64,000 nt of DNA, taken from Flavobacterium amniphilum. GTDB taxonomy: Bacteria; Bacteroidota; Bacteroidia; Flavobacteriales; Flavobacteriaceae. Below the pieces are notes generated by a model, which saw only the letters and a program-made list of their open reading frames with translations, did not search any database and was not told where the DNA came from. Location: positions 1 to 64,000 of the forward strand of contig NZ_JAMLJL010000010.1 in assembly GCF_023634845.1 (NCBI RefSeq). The letters run 5' to 3'. Shown piece by piece: positions 1 through 8,210 of the stretch. Position numbers and translations under genes: made by a program. The first letter of the stretch is position 1. Every line of letters begins with the position of its first letter.

Positions 1-166
1 AAGAGGGAGATTTCTCATGCTTGTCATACCCTAAATGAGAATCCAATTCGCCATTAAGAATAGCCTCTAATCCACGCTTTTGTAGTTGGGCAAGAAAACC
101 ATTTAGGTCTTCGCCGGTTTTGAACTGCTTCAAAAAATCATCTGATAATAAATCTTCTTTTTTCAT
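1..166 (-). CDS. IS256-family transposase, N-terminal fragment (cut by window edge)
   Basis: The first 55 codons read MKKEDLLSDDFLKQFKTGED and continue to a GELDSHLGYDKHEKS segment. This matches the conserved N-terminus of Mutator-like IS256 transposases, where a helical region precedes the GYDKH motif just upstream of the DDE catalytic domain. The catalytic residues are not in the window. The start is the ATG at 166 (minus strand), in an A-rich context and immediately inside the terminal inverted repeat, as is usual for this family. Truncation is due to the window edge and is not evidence of decay. Confidence 0.8.
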   Translation of the reverse strand, partial: MKKEDLLSDDFLKQFKTGEDLNGFLAQLQKRGLEAILNGELDSHLGYDKHEKSPS

Positions 167-194
167 AAGACTGTGTAACATTTAAAATTAAACA

Positions 195-230
195 AAAAAA
201 TAATGGGGTTTTAAAACCCCATTATTTTTT
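195..230. terminator. Perfect palindromic hairpin just inside the IS end
   Basis: Two 18-nt arms (195-212 and 213-230) are exact reverse complements, with a GGGG/CCCC core flanked by A and T runs, so the structure resembles an intrinsic terminator on both strands. It sits between the presumed IS terminus and the transposase start. Such hairpins commonly insulate transposases from outside transcription; that role is inferred here. Confidence 0.7.
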
Positions 231-243
231 ATACTTACACAGT

Positions 244-423
244 TAGTGAGATACTACCAATGGCATGTTAGTTTTAAACAATATAAGATGCAAAATTATA
301 AGTAGGGTTTTCTCTGTGGTTAGCAGACAAACTCCGTTTGTAGATATCTATAAATTTGCATCTTAATTGTTTAATTAAAGTTGTTTTTTATCATAGAATG
401 CGCTATCGGTTTACAGAATTGTG
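244..423. other. Intergenic DNA beside the IS; no gene seen
   Basis: No credible ORF. A 13-nt near-perfect inverted repeat lies at 285-297 and 352-364 (12 of 13 positions pair). Each arm contains a Bacteroidetes -7 word, TAATTTTG on the minus strand (291-298) and TAAATTTG on the plus strand (351-358), pointing away from each other. A small hairpin ACAAA/TTTGT lies at 327-341. Properly spaced -33 elements were not seen, so promoter function is uncertain. Confidence 0.4.
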
Positions 424-1233
424 TTATTGATTCTCTTTTAACTTTTCGATCGTATCCAATAACCATTTCTCATTTATGGATTCAGTTATTTTGTTTTGCG
501 CTATTTGTTGTTCTAAAAGGGAGATGAAATCTTTGTCTTCAAAAGCTTCGATTGATTCGAGTAATAAAGAACCTAAATCATCAACTTTTAATAATTCATT
601 TTTTAAAACTTCTTTTATGCCCGGGTCTTTTCGGGTAGCCAATCCAAAAATGGCTTCATATCTTACATCTTGTCCAGGTTCATCAATCCTGGCCCATAAT
701 GCCTTTCTTATTTCTTCGTTATCGGTTGAGATTTGTGCTCCAATGCCGAAAGTTGACCAGTTTCTGATATCAGCATCCTTGTCACTGCTGAGTTCAATAA
801 GCGTTTCTATGGCTTTTATGTTTTCTATTGCAAGAAGCGCAAAAACAAGGCTGTATCTGATTTTGGCACTTCTGTGTCTTTTGTAGTTGCAGATAATATC
901 AATCTGTTTGTTGGTCAGGTTATCGTTATTGTGCCCGATTCCGTAAAATATGGAGCTGATAACACTTATATCGGTTTCGGTTTTGAGCAGATTGAAATAA
1001 ATTTTGAGGGTTTTCTCTTTATGTAATCTCGGATATCCGAATTGGGCCATGACATCGATACCGATGTTTTTTTCTTTAACTATTTTGGATTGCGTTAAAG
1101 AAACGCTTTTTGCATAGATGTCCTTTGTTTTGCGCTTTCTCAATTCGGTGATATAAGTCCAATAATTGCTGTCGCTTTTATTGTTCAAAAGCCTTTCAAG
1201 TATTTTTTCATTGGAATAAGAAGCAATTTTCAT
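424..1233 (-). CDS. HEAT-repeat domain protein
   Basis: A 269-residue soluble, all-helical protein with no signal peptide or membrane segment. From about residue 85 onward it shows successive helical pairs typical of HEAT/PBS-lyase-like repeats, for example stretches around ADIRNWSTFGIG and QDVRYEAIFGLATRKD, where an Asp-x-x-Arg-x-x-A/S pattern recurs. Such repeats form scaffolds for protein-protein contacts. No catalytic motif is evident and the partner is unknown. It lies alone between the IS remnant and secA, on the same strand as secA but beyond secA's terminator, so it is probably transcribed separately. Its position next to an IS makes it a candidate accessory gene. Confidence 0.7.
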   Translation of the reverse strand: MKIASYSNEKILERLLNNKSDSNYWTYITELRKRKTKDIYAKSVSLTQSKIVKEKNIGIDVMAQFGYPRLHKEKTLKIYFNLLKTETDISVISSIFYGIGHNNDNLTNKQIDIICNYKRHRSAKIRYSLVFALLAIENIKAIETLIELSSDKDADIRNWSTFGIGAQISTDNEEIRKALWARIDEPGQDVRYEAIFGLATRKDPGIKEVLKNELLKVDDLGSLLLESIEAFEDKDFISLLEQQIAQNKITESINEKWLLDTIEKLKENQ

Positions 1234-1280
1234 TGGTACAGATTTGCTATGAATTGGCTTGCAAATTTAGTGAAAGCATA

Positions 1281-1315
1281 TAAAAAAATCCCCAACTACA
1301 ATGTAATTGGGGATT
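1281..1315 (-). terminator. Intrinsic terminator of secA
   Basis: Arms AATCCCCAA (1287-1295) and TTGGGGATT (1307-1315) form a G+C-rich stem. In the minus-strand transcript it is followed by a U run (A run 1282-1288). It lies about 25 bp past the secA stop codon. Confidence 0.85.
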
Positions 1316-1338
1316 CTTGTTTATAAAGGTTTTATTTT

Positions 1339-4300
1339 TTATTCATTCACTAAAACCCATTCGCCTGAAGCTAAAAGCGTTTCAGCTTTTTTGTACTTCA
1401 TGGTTTCGGTTTTACCGCTCAATACGTGTTTGATCGTCACGTTATCGTTACGGTTGATTTTCGGTTGGTCACGCGTGATGGTTTCCGTTACGTGATGGTG
1501 TTGCGGTTGTGTTTGTCCCGCTTCACGTGCACGTTCTGCCTGTTCTTCCATATTCAATACTTCGTCTTTGCTTTCGTTGTATTGCTCACGGCGTACTTCT
1601 TCGTGTGCCTCCTGGATGTTGCTTTGTTGAGGTAAATCACCTTTGAACAAGAAAGAAATTACTTCTTTGTTGATACCGTCCAACATGCTTTTGAAAAGGT
1701 TGAAAGCTTCAAATTTGTAAATCAATAATGGGTCTTTTTGCTCGTGAACTGCTAATTGAACTGATTGTTTCAATTCGTCCATTTTGCGTAAGTGTTTTTT
1801 CCATGCATCATCCACAATGGCCAATGTGATGTTTTTCTCAAAATCAGCCACTAACTGTCCGCCTTGTGATTCATATGCTTTCTTCAGGTCGGTTACCACA
1901 TTCAAGGTTTTAATACCGTCTGAGAAAGGAACGATGATTCTTTCGAATTGGTTGTTCGGGTTTTCATATACGTTTCTGATGATCGGGAAAGCTTCTCTGG
2001 CATCTCTTTCGTTTTTAGACTGATAGAATTCCGTCGCAGCTTTGTAGGCTTTACCTGCGATTTCGATTTCCGATAATTTATTAAAATCTGCTTCTGAAAC
2101 CGGAGAAGTGATTGATAAGTAACGGATTAATTCGAATTCGAAGTTTTTGAAATCCTTGCTTAACTTATTTTTTTCAGCGATGTTTTCACATACGTCGTAA
2201 ATCATGTTAGCGATATCCAGTTTCAAACGTTCTCCGTTCAAAGCGTGACGGCGACGTTTGTAAACCACTTCACGTTGTGAGTTCATAACGTCATCATATT
2301 CCAATAAACGCTTACGGGTACCGAAGTTATTTTCTTCCACTTTTTTCTGTGCTCTTTCGATGGACTTCGTCATCATGGAATGCTGGATCACTTCACCTTC
2401 TTTCAATCCCATTCTGTCCATAACTTTAGCCACACGGTCAGAACCGAATAAACGCATTAAGTTATCTTCCAATGAAACGTAAAACTGTGAACTTCCCGGA
2501 TCTCCCTGACGTCCTGCACGACCACGTAACTGACGGTCAACACGACGTGAATCGTGACGTTCCGTACCGATGATGGCTAAACCACCAGCCGCTTTTACTT
2601 CGTCAGTCAATTTGATGTCGGTACCACGACCCGCCATGTTTGTAGCGATGGTTACAACTCCGGGTTTACCTGCTTCGGCAACAATTTGCGCTTCCTGCTT
2701 GTGCATTTTAGCATTCAAGACATTGTGTTGGATACCTTTCATCTTAAGCATACGGCTCAAAATTTCAGAAATCTCAACCGATGTTGTACCAATCAATACC
2801 GGACGTCCTTCCGCTACTAATTGTTGTACATCTTCTGCCACAGCGTTGAATTTCTCACGTACCGAACGGTAAATTAAATCTTCCTTGTCTTTACGTGCGA
2901 TTCCTCTGTTTGTAGGGATTTCAACAACATCCAATTTATAGATTTCAAAGAACTCCCCGGCTTCGGTAACTGCCGTACCGGTCATTCCTCCTAATTTGCT
3001 GTACATACGGAAATAGTTCTGTAATGTAATGGTTGCATAGGTTTGGGTTGCGTCTTTGATTTTTACATTTTCCTTCGCTTCGATAGCCTGGTGTAAACCG
3101 TCTGAGTAACGGCGTCCGTCCATGATACGTCCTGTTTGTTCGTCAACGATCAGTACTTCGTTTTCCATGATCACATACTCCGTATCTTTTTCAAATAGGG
3201 TATAGGCTTTCAATAATTGCGTAAGTGTGTGGATACGCTCGCTTTTTACAGAGAAATCAGCAAATAAAATTTCTTTTTGTTCTGCCTCTTCTTCTTTTGA
3301 TAATCCTGCTTTTTCGATGCGTGCGATTTCAGTTCCGATATCTGGAAGTACGAAGAATTTATCATCTGTAGTTTTGGATAATTCCTGGATACCGGCTTCT
3401 GTTAATTCCACCTGATTGTTTTTCTCTTCGATAACAAAGTATAAAGCCTCATCTACTTGTGGCATTTTACGGTTGTTATCCGACATGTATTCATTTTCTG
3501 TTTTCTGAAGAATTTGTTTTACACCTTCTTCCGATAAGAATTTAATTAAAGCTTTGTTTTTTGGCAATGCACGGTGTGCTCTCAATAATTGGAAACCTCC
3601 GTCTTTAGCATTTCCTTCTTTGATTAATTTTTTAGCTTCGGTTAAGAATCCGTTTGCCAGTTGGCGCTGAATTCCTACCAAAGATTCGATTTTCGGTTTT
3701 AATTCATTGAATTCGTGACGGTCACCATCTGTGATCTGGCCTGAAATGATCAACGGAGTACGCGCGTCATCGATTAATACTGAATCGACCTCATCGACGA
3801 TTGCAAAATTGTGTTTGCGTTGTACTAATTCAGCCGGTGAGTGCGCCATGTTATCACGCAGGTAGTCAAAACCGAATTCGTTATTTGTACCGTAAGTGAT
3901 ATCAGCTTCGTATGCTTTGCGGCGTGAATCAGTATTCGGTTGGTGGTTGTCGATACAGTCAACATTCATACCGTGGAACTCGAATAATGGCGCTTTCCAT
4001 GTGCTGTCACGTTTGGCAAGGTAGTCATTCACGGTTACTAAGTGAACACCGTTTCCTGTAAGTGCGTTAAGGTATAATGGAAGAGTTGCCACTAATGTTT
4101 TACCTTCACCCGTTTGCATCTCTGCAATTTTACCCTGGTGTAAAACCACACCACCGATCATTTGCACATCGTAGTGGATCATGTCCCAAGTAATGGCTTT
4201 TCCGGCAGCATCCCAAGAGTTAGCCCAAACTGCCTGATCGCCTTCAAGACTAACGTATGCTTTAGTAGCCGAAAACTCTCTGTCTTTAGCAGTAGCAGTA

Positions 4301-4692
4301 ACTTTTACCTGAGCGTTTTCTTTAAAACGGCGAGCCGTTTCTTTCACTACTGCAAAAGCTTCCGGTAGAATTTCATTTAAAGTTTTTTCAGAGATTTCGT
4401 AAGCTTCTTTTTCAAGTTTATCGATTTCGTTGTAAATGTCTTCACGTGCATCAACATCTGAAATGTTTTCCACTTCCAATTTTAAAGAAGCAATTTTAGC
4501 ATCCTTTTCAGAACGGGCCTGTTTTATTTTTTCTTTAAATTCAGTTGTCTTCAGACGTAAATCATCGTTTGAAAGTGCTTGTAGTGCACCTTCGAATGAT
4601 TTTATTTTATTGATAATAGGCTGGATCGCTTTAACATCGTTTTGCGATTTATCACCTAAAAAAACTTTTAATATACTGTTTACGAAACTCAT
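1339..4692 (-). CDS. secA: Preprotein translocase ATPase SecA
   Basis: The ATPase motor that drives unfolded preproteins through SecYEG at the inner membrane. Walker A GEGKT is at residues 195-199, DEVD (Walker B/DEAD) at 300-303, and the second ATPase domain carries the RGRAGRQGDPG arginine-finger motif. At 1117 residues it is about 200 longer than E. coli SecA. The additional length includes a charged insert after the first ATPase domain (about residues 320-430), as in other Bacteroidetes SecA proteins. The C-terminus ends LASGEWVLVNE and lacks the Cys-rich zinc-binding SecB/lipid tail of proteobacterial SecA. It is monocistronic: the DUF2795 gene upstream ends in its own terminator. Confidence 0.98.
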   Translation of the reverse strand: MSFVNSILKVFLGDKSQNDVKAIQPIINKIKSFEGALQALSNDDLRLKTTEFKEKIKQARSEKDAKIASLKLEVENISDVDAREDIYNEIDKLEKEAYEISEKTLNEILPEAFAVVKETARRFKENAQVKVTATAKDREFSATKAYVSLEGDQAVWANSWDAAGKAITWDMIHYDVQMIGGVVLHQGKIAEMQTGEGKTLVATLPLYLNALTGNGVHLVTVNDYLAKRDSTWKAPLFEFHGMNVDCIDNHQPNTDSRRKAYEADITYGTNNEFGFDYLRDNMAHSPAELVQRKHNFAIVDEVDSVLIDDARTPLIISGQITDGDRHEFNELKPKIESLVGIQRQLANGFLTEAKKLIKEGNAKDGGFQLLRAHRALPKNKALIKFLSEEGVKQILQKTENEYMSDNNRKMPQVDEALYFVIEEKNNQVELTEAGIQELSKTTDDKFFVLPDIGTEIARIEKAGLSKEEEAEQKEILFADFSVKSERIHTLTQLLKAYTLFEKDTEYVIMENEVLIVDEQTGRIMDGRRYSDGLHQAIEAKENVKIKDATQTYATITLQNYFRMYSKLGGMTGTAVTEAGEFFEIYKLDVVEIPTNRGIARKDKEDLIYRSVREKFNAVAEDVQQLVAEGRPVLIGTTSVEISEILSRMLKMKGIQHNVLNAKMHKQEAQIVAEAGKPGVVTIATNMAGRGTDIKLTDEVKAAGGLAIIGTERHDSRRVDRQLRGRAGRQGDPGSSQFYVSLEDNLMRLFGSDRVAKVMDRMGLKEGEVIQHSMMTKSIERAQKKVEENNFGTRKRLLEYDDVMNSQREVVYKRRRHALNGERLKLDIANMIYDVCENIAEKNKLSKDFKNFEFELIRYLSITSPVSEADFNKLSEIEIAGKAYKAATEFYQSKNERDAREAFPIIRNVYENPNNQFERIIVPFSDGIKTLNVVTDLKKAYESQGGQLVADFEKNITLAIVDDAWKKHLRKMDELKQSVQLAVHEQKDPLLIYKFEAFNLFKSMLDGINKEVISFLFKGDLPQQSNIQEAHEEVRREQYNESKDEVLNMEEQAERAREAGQTQPQHHHVTETITRDQPKINRNDNVTIKHVLSGKTETMKYKKAETLLASGEWVLVNE

Positions 4693-4725
4693 AACGGTTT
4701 TGTTTAAATGTGTGTAAAAATAACC

Positions 4726-4753
4726 AAAAAAAAAGTCTCATATGAGACTTTTT
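4726..4753 (-). terminator. Terminator between the DUF2795 gene and secA
   Basis: A 24-bp palindrome at 4730-4753 (core GTCTCATATGAGAC) with a nine-A stretch at 4726-4734, which becomes a U run in the minus-strand transcript. It separates the upstream DUF2795 gene from secA. Confidence 0.85.
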
Positions 4754-4768
4754 CAGTAGGTTTTATGA

Positions 4769-4990
4769 TTAATATTCATCCTCGTTCCAAAGATAATCTT
4801 CGTCTGTTGGATAATCTGGCCAAATTTCTTCCATAGACTCATAGATCTCTCCTTCATCTTCGATAGATTGCAGGTTCTCTACTACTTCCAGTGGAGCACC
4901 AGTTCTAATGGCATAGTCGATTAATTCGTCTTTTGTAGCAGGCCAAGGAGCATCACTTAAATACGATGCTAATTCTAATGTCCAATACAT
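4769..4990 (-). CDS. DUF2795 family small acidic protein
   Basis: A 73-residue protein starting MYWTLELASYLSDAPWPATK and ending in a strongly acidic, Trp/Tyr-containing tail (DYPTDEDYLWNEDEY). The N-terminal half matches the DUF2795 fold, a small helical domain in which the LxxxAPWPAxKxELIxYA pattern is highly conserved in Bacteroidetes. Function is unknown; the acidic tail suggests a protein-binding or nucleic-acid-mimic role, but that is a guess. It has its own terminator and no operon partner, which fits a constitutively expressed housekeeping protein. Confidence 0.85.
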   Translation of the reverse strand: MYWTLELASYLSDAPWPATKDELIDYAIRTGAPLEVVENLQSIEDEGEIYESMEEIWPDYPTDEDYLWNEDEY

Positions 4991-5154
4991 CTTTGTAAAA
5001 TTTTTAATTTATGCAAAAATAATTTTTCTACTTAAAAAATCAAGTTTTTTTTGATTTATTTTCAATTGTTTTTAAGAACGTCTTTTTTGGTTTTCCATTG
5101 AGGCTTACAGTATTTAGCAAACTTATGGGGTAAACCGGTAAGACCAACGCAAGG

Positions 5155-5724
5155 TTACTTTCTAGGGATCCATTGCACCTCGTTGGCTTGGACGTCATGT
5201 GACAACTTCCGTGCCAAGACAAAAAGATAGTCAGAAAGTCGGTTTAAATACTTCAAAACTAACTCGTCGGTGGGTTCCAATTCATGTAAATGTGTCGCTA
5301 AACGTTCGGCACGACGGCAAACACAGCGTGCAATATGACAATATGACACGGTTGTGTGACCTCCGGGCAGTACAAAGTGTGTCATGGGAGGAAGTGCTTC
5401 TTCCATAGTATCGATTTCTTTTTCCAGATATTCAATATCCGATTCGATTATCCCAAGATTTTGCAGACGTGGCTGTCCGTTTTTAAGTGTTTCTTTTTCA
5501 GGTGGTGTGGCCAAAACGGCTCCAAGAGTAAAAAGACGGTCCTGAACTTCAATCAATACGGTTTTGTAAAGCGGATTTATTTCCTGGTCACGGATGAGTC
5601 CGATGTATGAATTCAATTCATCAACTGTTCCGTAGCTTTCAATGCGGATATGGTGTTTTGGAACACGTGTACCTCCAAATAACGCTGTGGTACCTTTGTC
5701 TCCTGTTTTGGTATAAACTTTCAT
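5155..5724 (-). CDS. Cob(I)yrinic acid a,c-diamide adenosyltransferase (PduO type)
   Basis: Transfers the 5'-deoxyadenosyl group of ATP to cob(I)alamin, giving adenosylcobalamin for B12-dependent enzymes. The 189-residue length is normal for the PduO/MMAB family. Family hallmarks are the N-terminal ATP-binding TKTGDKGTTALFGG (residues 5-18), the GTVDELNSYIG segment, and CRRAERLA followed by LNRLSDYLFVLARK in the C-terminal helical bundle. No corrinoid biosynthesis genes are nearby, so it probably serves salvage of imported cobalamin. It lies on the same strand as the ATP-grasp gene, 46 bp downstream of it, and may be cotranscribed. Confidence 0.93.
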   Translation of the reverse strand: MKVYTKTGDKGTTALFGGTRVPKHHIRIESYGTVDELNSYIGLIRDQEINPLYKTVLIEVQDRLFTLGAVLATPPEKETLKNGQPRLQNLGIIESDIEYLEKEIDTMEEALPPMTHFVLPGGHTTVSYCHIARCVCRRAERLATHLHELEPTDELVLKYLNRLSDYLFVLARKLSHDVQANEVQWIPRK

Positions 5725-5770
5725 TTTAGTTTTTTGAATTAGCCATTAAACATAATTAATGCACACAAAT

Positions 5771-6628
5771 TTAATGTATTAATTCCAATATTGACTGTAG
5801 AAATCTTTCGTGGGCACCTTCACTTAAGTTAAAGTATAAGTCGGGTTCGATGCATTCGATTTCCATTAAGTGTAGTTCACCGTCCATGATGATTCCGTCA
5901 ACTCTGGCGTACAGCAGGTCTGATTGGAATGTTTCTACTACTTTTTGTGCCTTGGCAATTAATTGGTTGTCAGGATTGATCAAAGAATATTTTCCGCCAT
6001 ATTGCACCTGAATCCTGAAATCGCCTTCCAATGGTTTTTTATTGATGCAGTGTGAGAATTTTTTATTGAAGAAAATAAATGAAGTTTCTCCTAAAGAATG
6101 TATTTCGGGAATGAATTCCTGCAGCAGAAGTTCCTTTTCTGAAGCAATCGTTTTGTATTCTTGGTTTATGTTTTCAAGATCTTTCTTTTCAAAAACGGCA
6201 GTTTGGTAAGCTCCGCCTGAAAAGGCCGGTTTAATTACTGCTTTTTGCCAGTGTGAAGGAATGATGGCAGAAAGATTCAGTTGTTCCGTTTTATCAATGA
6301 AAACAGTCGGAATAATTTTAATTCCCTGTTTTTCCAATTCACGTAAGTAGAATTTATGCTTATTCTGTTTGATGACTTCAATGGAATTCAGGCATTTGAT
6401 ATTGAGATTTTCAATGTGCTCCAGCCAGTTGTTGAATGCTGTTTCTTTTTCAAAATAATCCCAGGTATTACGGAAAACCAGATAATCGAATTGTGTCCAG
6501 TCGATTGATTTATCATCCCAGACAGCGGGAACCGCTTTTATGTTGTAATTGGCTAATAGAGGAATCAATTGTTGGTCGGCCGGTAATAAATCAGGAAGAT
6601 TTTTACAGGTAAGTAAAGCAATGTACAT
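5771..6628 (-). CDS. ATP-grasp domain protein, substrate unknown
   Basis: A 285-residue cytosolic protein with the layout of glutathione-synthetase-type ATP-grasp ligases. It has an N-terminal pre-ATP-grasp region, a central lobe around VIKPAFSGGAYQTAVF (the glycine-rich loop that closes over ATP), LLLQEFIPEIHSLGETSFIFF with the acidic/basic strand seen in RimK-like enzymes, and a C-terminal ARVDGIIMDGELHLMEIECIEPDLYF, whose Asp and Glu residues would bind Mg-ATP. These enzymes make amide or ester bonds between a carboxyl-phosphate and a nucleophile; the substrate cannot be read from the sequence. It lies 15 bp downstream of the ABC ATPase gene, suggesting one transcript with it. Confidence 0.8.
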   Translation of the reverse strand: MYIALLTCKNLPDLLPADQQLIPLLANYNIKAVPAVWDDKSIDWTQFDYLVFRNTWDYFEKETAFNNWLEHIENLNIKCLNSIEVIKQNKHKFYLRELEKQGIKIIPTVFIDKTEQLNLSAIIPSHWQKAVIKPAFSGGAYQTAVFEKKDLENINQEYKTIASEKELLLQEFIPEIHSLGETSFIFFNKKFSHCINKKPLEGDFRIQVQYGGKYSLINPDNQLIAKAQKVVETFQSDLLYARVDGIIMDGELHLMEIECIEPDLYFNLSEGAHERFLQSILELIH

Positions 6629-6643
6629 TTTTGTTGGAATAAA

Positions 6644-7333
6644 CTATTTATTTTTTGAATCGGTTTCAATTAATCCGTCACGCAAACGAATTACACGATG
6701 GGCATGTGAAGCGATATCTTCTTCGTGCGTAACCAGTATAACTGTATTTCCGTTAGCATGGATTTCACCGAAAAGCCTCATGATTTCTTCAGATGTTTTA
6801 CTGTCCAGGTTACCGGTTGGCTCATCGGCTAAAATAATTGACGGATGATTGACCAATGCTCTTGCAACGGCAACACGTTGGCGCTGTCCTCCTGAAAGCT
6901 GGTTTGGTTGGTGATCCATACGGTCGCCTAATCCTACCTGTTCAAGTACTTCGGTTGCTCTTGTTTTCCGGACCGTTTTCGGGTGACCGGCGTAAATCAT
7001 CGGTAGTGCCACATTGTCAAGTGCTGTCGTTCTAGGTAATAAGTTGAATGTCTGGAATACGAACCCAATTTCTTTATTGCGTATTTCTGCCAGTTCATTA
7101 TCGACCATTTTACTAACATCTTTTCCATTGAGAATGTATGTTCCGGAAGTAGGAGTGTCCAGACAACCCAAAAGATTCATCAGGGTTGATTTTCCGGAAC
7201 CTGACGGACCCATAAGTGCAACATATTCCCCTTTGTTGATTTCCAAATCAATTCCTTTCAGAACATTGATGGTTTCACTGCCCAACTGGAAATCACGTTT
7301 GATATTGGTTATTTTGATTAACGGACTTGACAT
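6644..7333 (-). CDS. ABC transporter ATP-binding protein, LolD/MacB type
   Basis: A 229-residue nucleotide-binding subunit. Walker [10 protein letters not shown] is at residues 42-50, signature LSGGQ at 146-150, Walker B ILADEP at 167-172, and the H-loop VTHE near residue 204. The Q-loop context [26 protein letters not shown] is characteristic of the LolD/MacB/FtsE group, which works with FtsX-like permeases in lipoprotein sorting, peptide export or envelope stress. No permease gene is adjacent, so its membrane partner must be encoded elsewhere. It is first in a short minus-strand unit with the ATP-grasp gene. Confidence 0.92.
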   Translation of the reverse strand: MSSPLIKITNIKRDFQLGSETINVLKGIDLEINKGEYVALMGPSGSGKSTLMNLLGCLDTPTSGTYILNGKDVSKMVDNELAEIRNKEIGFVFQTFNLLPRTTALDNVALPMIYAGHPKTVRKTRATEVLEQVGLGDRMDHQPNQLSGGQRQRVAVARALVNHPSIILADEPTGNLDSKTSEEIMRLFGEIHANGNTVILVTHEEDIASHAHRVIRLRDGLIETDSKNK

Positions 7334-7379
7334 TTTTAGCTAATTATAAGATTCTAAAATTAGTATAAAGAAAGCAGAT

Positions 7380-7421
7380 ATTGTTACAAATGATCCGACG
7401 AATTAAGAATTGTGTAACAAT
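7380..7421. repeat. Interrupted inverted repeat in a divergent intergenic region
   Basis: Perfect 9-bp arms ATTGTTACA (7380-7388) and TGTAACAAT (7413-7421) are separated by 24 bp. They lie between the divergently transcribed ABC ATPase and lipoprotein genes, so they could be an operator. No regulator is adjacent and the assignment is speculative. Confidence 0.35.
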
Positions 7422-7493
7422 CGTGGATAATTGTATAAGAGGCTGGAGTTATAATTGTAATACTTTTACTTTATAATTTTAAAATGAAACATC

Positions 7494-8162
7494 ATGAAAA
7501 CCAGGAATTTGTTTTTAGGTTTAGCAATAGTTGTTTTAGGATTTGCATCTTGTAAAGATGAAAAAGAAACAGAAGCTAAAAAAATGGTTGAAGCCTATAT
7601 CGTATATGTGGATTCACTCGATAATATGACAGTTGAAGATGCCCAGACGAATTGGGCGGCAATCGATGCAGAATATCAAATTAAAGAAGACAACGTGGAA
7701 AGTGCTTTGAAAGATTTAAGCGGAAGTAAAGATGCCGAGTTGAAAGTGAGTAAAGGAAAAGAGAAGTATGAAATGTTGAAAACCGAAGTTGAGGCCGTTA
7801 AAGCAGCAGCTAATGTTGCGGTTTTGAGTCCGAAACAAAAAATGCGTAATGCATTGTTCGGAGAAGGGAAAATTGGGGACGATATGAATTTCAACTGGGT
7901 AAATAAAGATAATATCCATAGTGTCTACCAACAATTCGTTCATACTGTAGAAAATAATAAGGACAGTTATTCGCGTGAAGACTGGGATGAGATCAAAACG
8001 ATGTATGAAGCGCTTGACAGCAGAAAGAACACGGTCGAAAAAGAAGGTTTGTCCTCTGAAGACAACCGTAAAATTGCCGGTTTGAAATTGAAATTTGCAC
8101 CGATGTACCGATTAAACAGAATGGGTGCCAAATCTGAGGAAATGAAAGAAGCAAAACAATAG
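7494..8162 (+). CDS. Lipoprotein of unknown function
   Basis: A 222-residue secreted lipoprotein. The N-terminal hydrophobic signal is followed by a lipobox GFASC with the modified Cys at residue 20. The next residues are KDEKE, a positively and negatively charged motif of the kind that directs flavobacterial lipoproteins to the cell surface. The mature part is helical, charged and rich in Glu, Lys and Ala, with heptad-like spacing that suggests coiled coil (about residues 25-110). I recognise no enzymatic motif. It is monocistronic: a bidirectional terminator follows directly and the neighbour on the left is divergent. Confidence 0.75.
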   Translation: MKTRNLFLGLAIVVLGFASCKDEKETEAKKMVEAYIVYVDSLDNMTVEDAQTNWAAIDAEYQIKEDNVESALKDLSGSKDAELKVSKGKEKYEMLKTEVEAVKAAANVAVLSPKQKMRNALFGEGKIGDDMNFNWVNKDNIHSVYQQFVHTVENNKDSYSREDWDEIKTMYEALDSRKNTVEKEGLSSEDNRKIAGLKLKFAPMYRLNRMGAKSEEMKEAKQ

Positions 8163-8180
8163 CCCGTTCGTTACTAAATG

Positions 8181-8210
8181 AAAAAGACAATTAGGAATAA
8201 TTGTCTTTTT
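8181..8210. terminator. Bidirectional terminator between convergent genes
   Basis: Perfect 13-nt arms AAAAAGACAATTA (8181-8193) and TAATTGTCTTTTT (8198-8210) with a GGAA loop. T runs follow on both strands. It serves the lipoprotein gene on the plus strand and the methyltransferase gene, whose stop codon begins at the next base, on the minus strand. Confidence 0.9.

Larger units (their letters stand above)
1..243 (-). mobile_element. IS256-family insertion sequence, one end only
   Basis: The window opens inside an insertion sequence. It holds the 5' part of a transposase reading off the left edge (start codon 164-166) and about 77 bp of terminal DNA. A 9-bp inverted pair, ACTGTGTAA at 170-178 and TTACACAGT at 235-243, brackets a long hairpin. 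The outer word at 235-243 is the best candidate for the IS terminus. The other end and any target duplication lie outside the window, so completeness cannot be judged. Confidence 0.7.

Noticed and set aside
476..886. Plus-strand ORF opposite the HEAT-repeat gene
   Set aside because: It is the antisense shadow of a gene with clear repeat structure; its translation has no domain and a low-complexity Ser-rich composition. The same reasoning removes the other ORFs opposite secA, bshC, rtcB and the receptors.
7383..7418. A single unit of the AT-rich array family at the ABC ATPase/lipoprotein intergenic region
   Set aside because: GTTAC and GTAAC are 36 nt apart, but the interior lacks the A/T tracts and there is no repeat with 7-nt spacers. 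Kept only as a possible operator.
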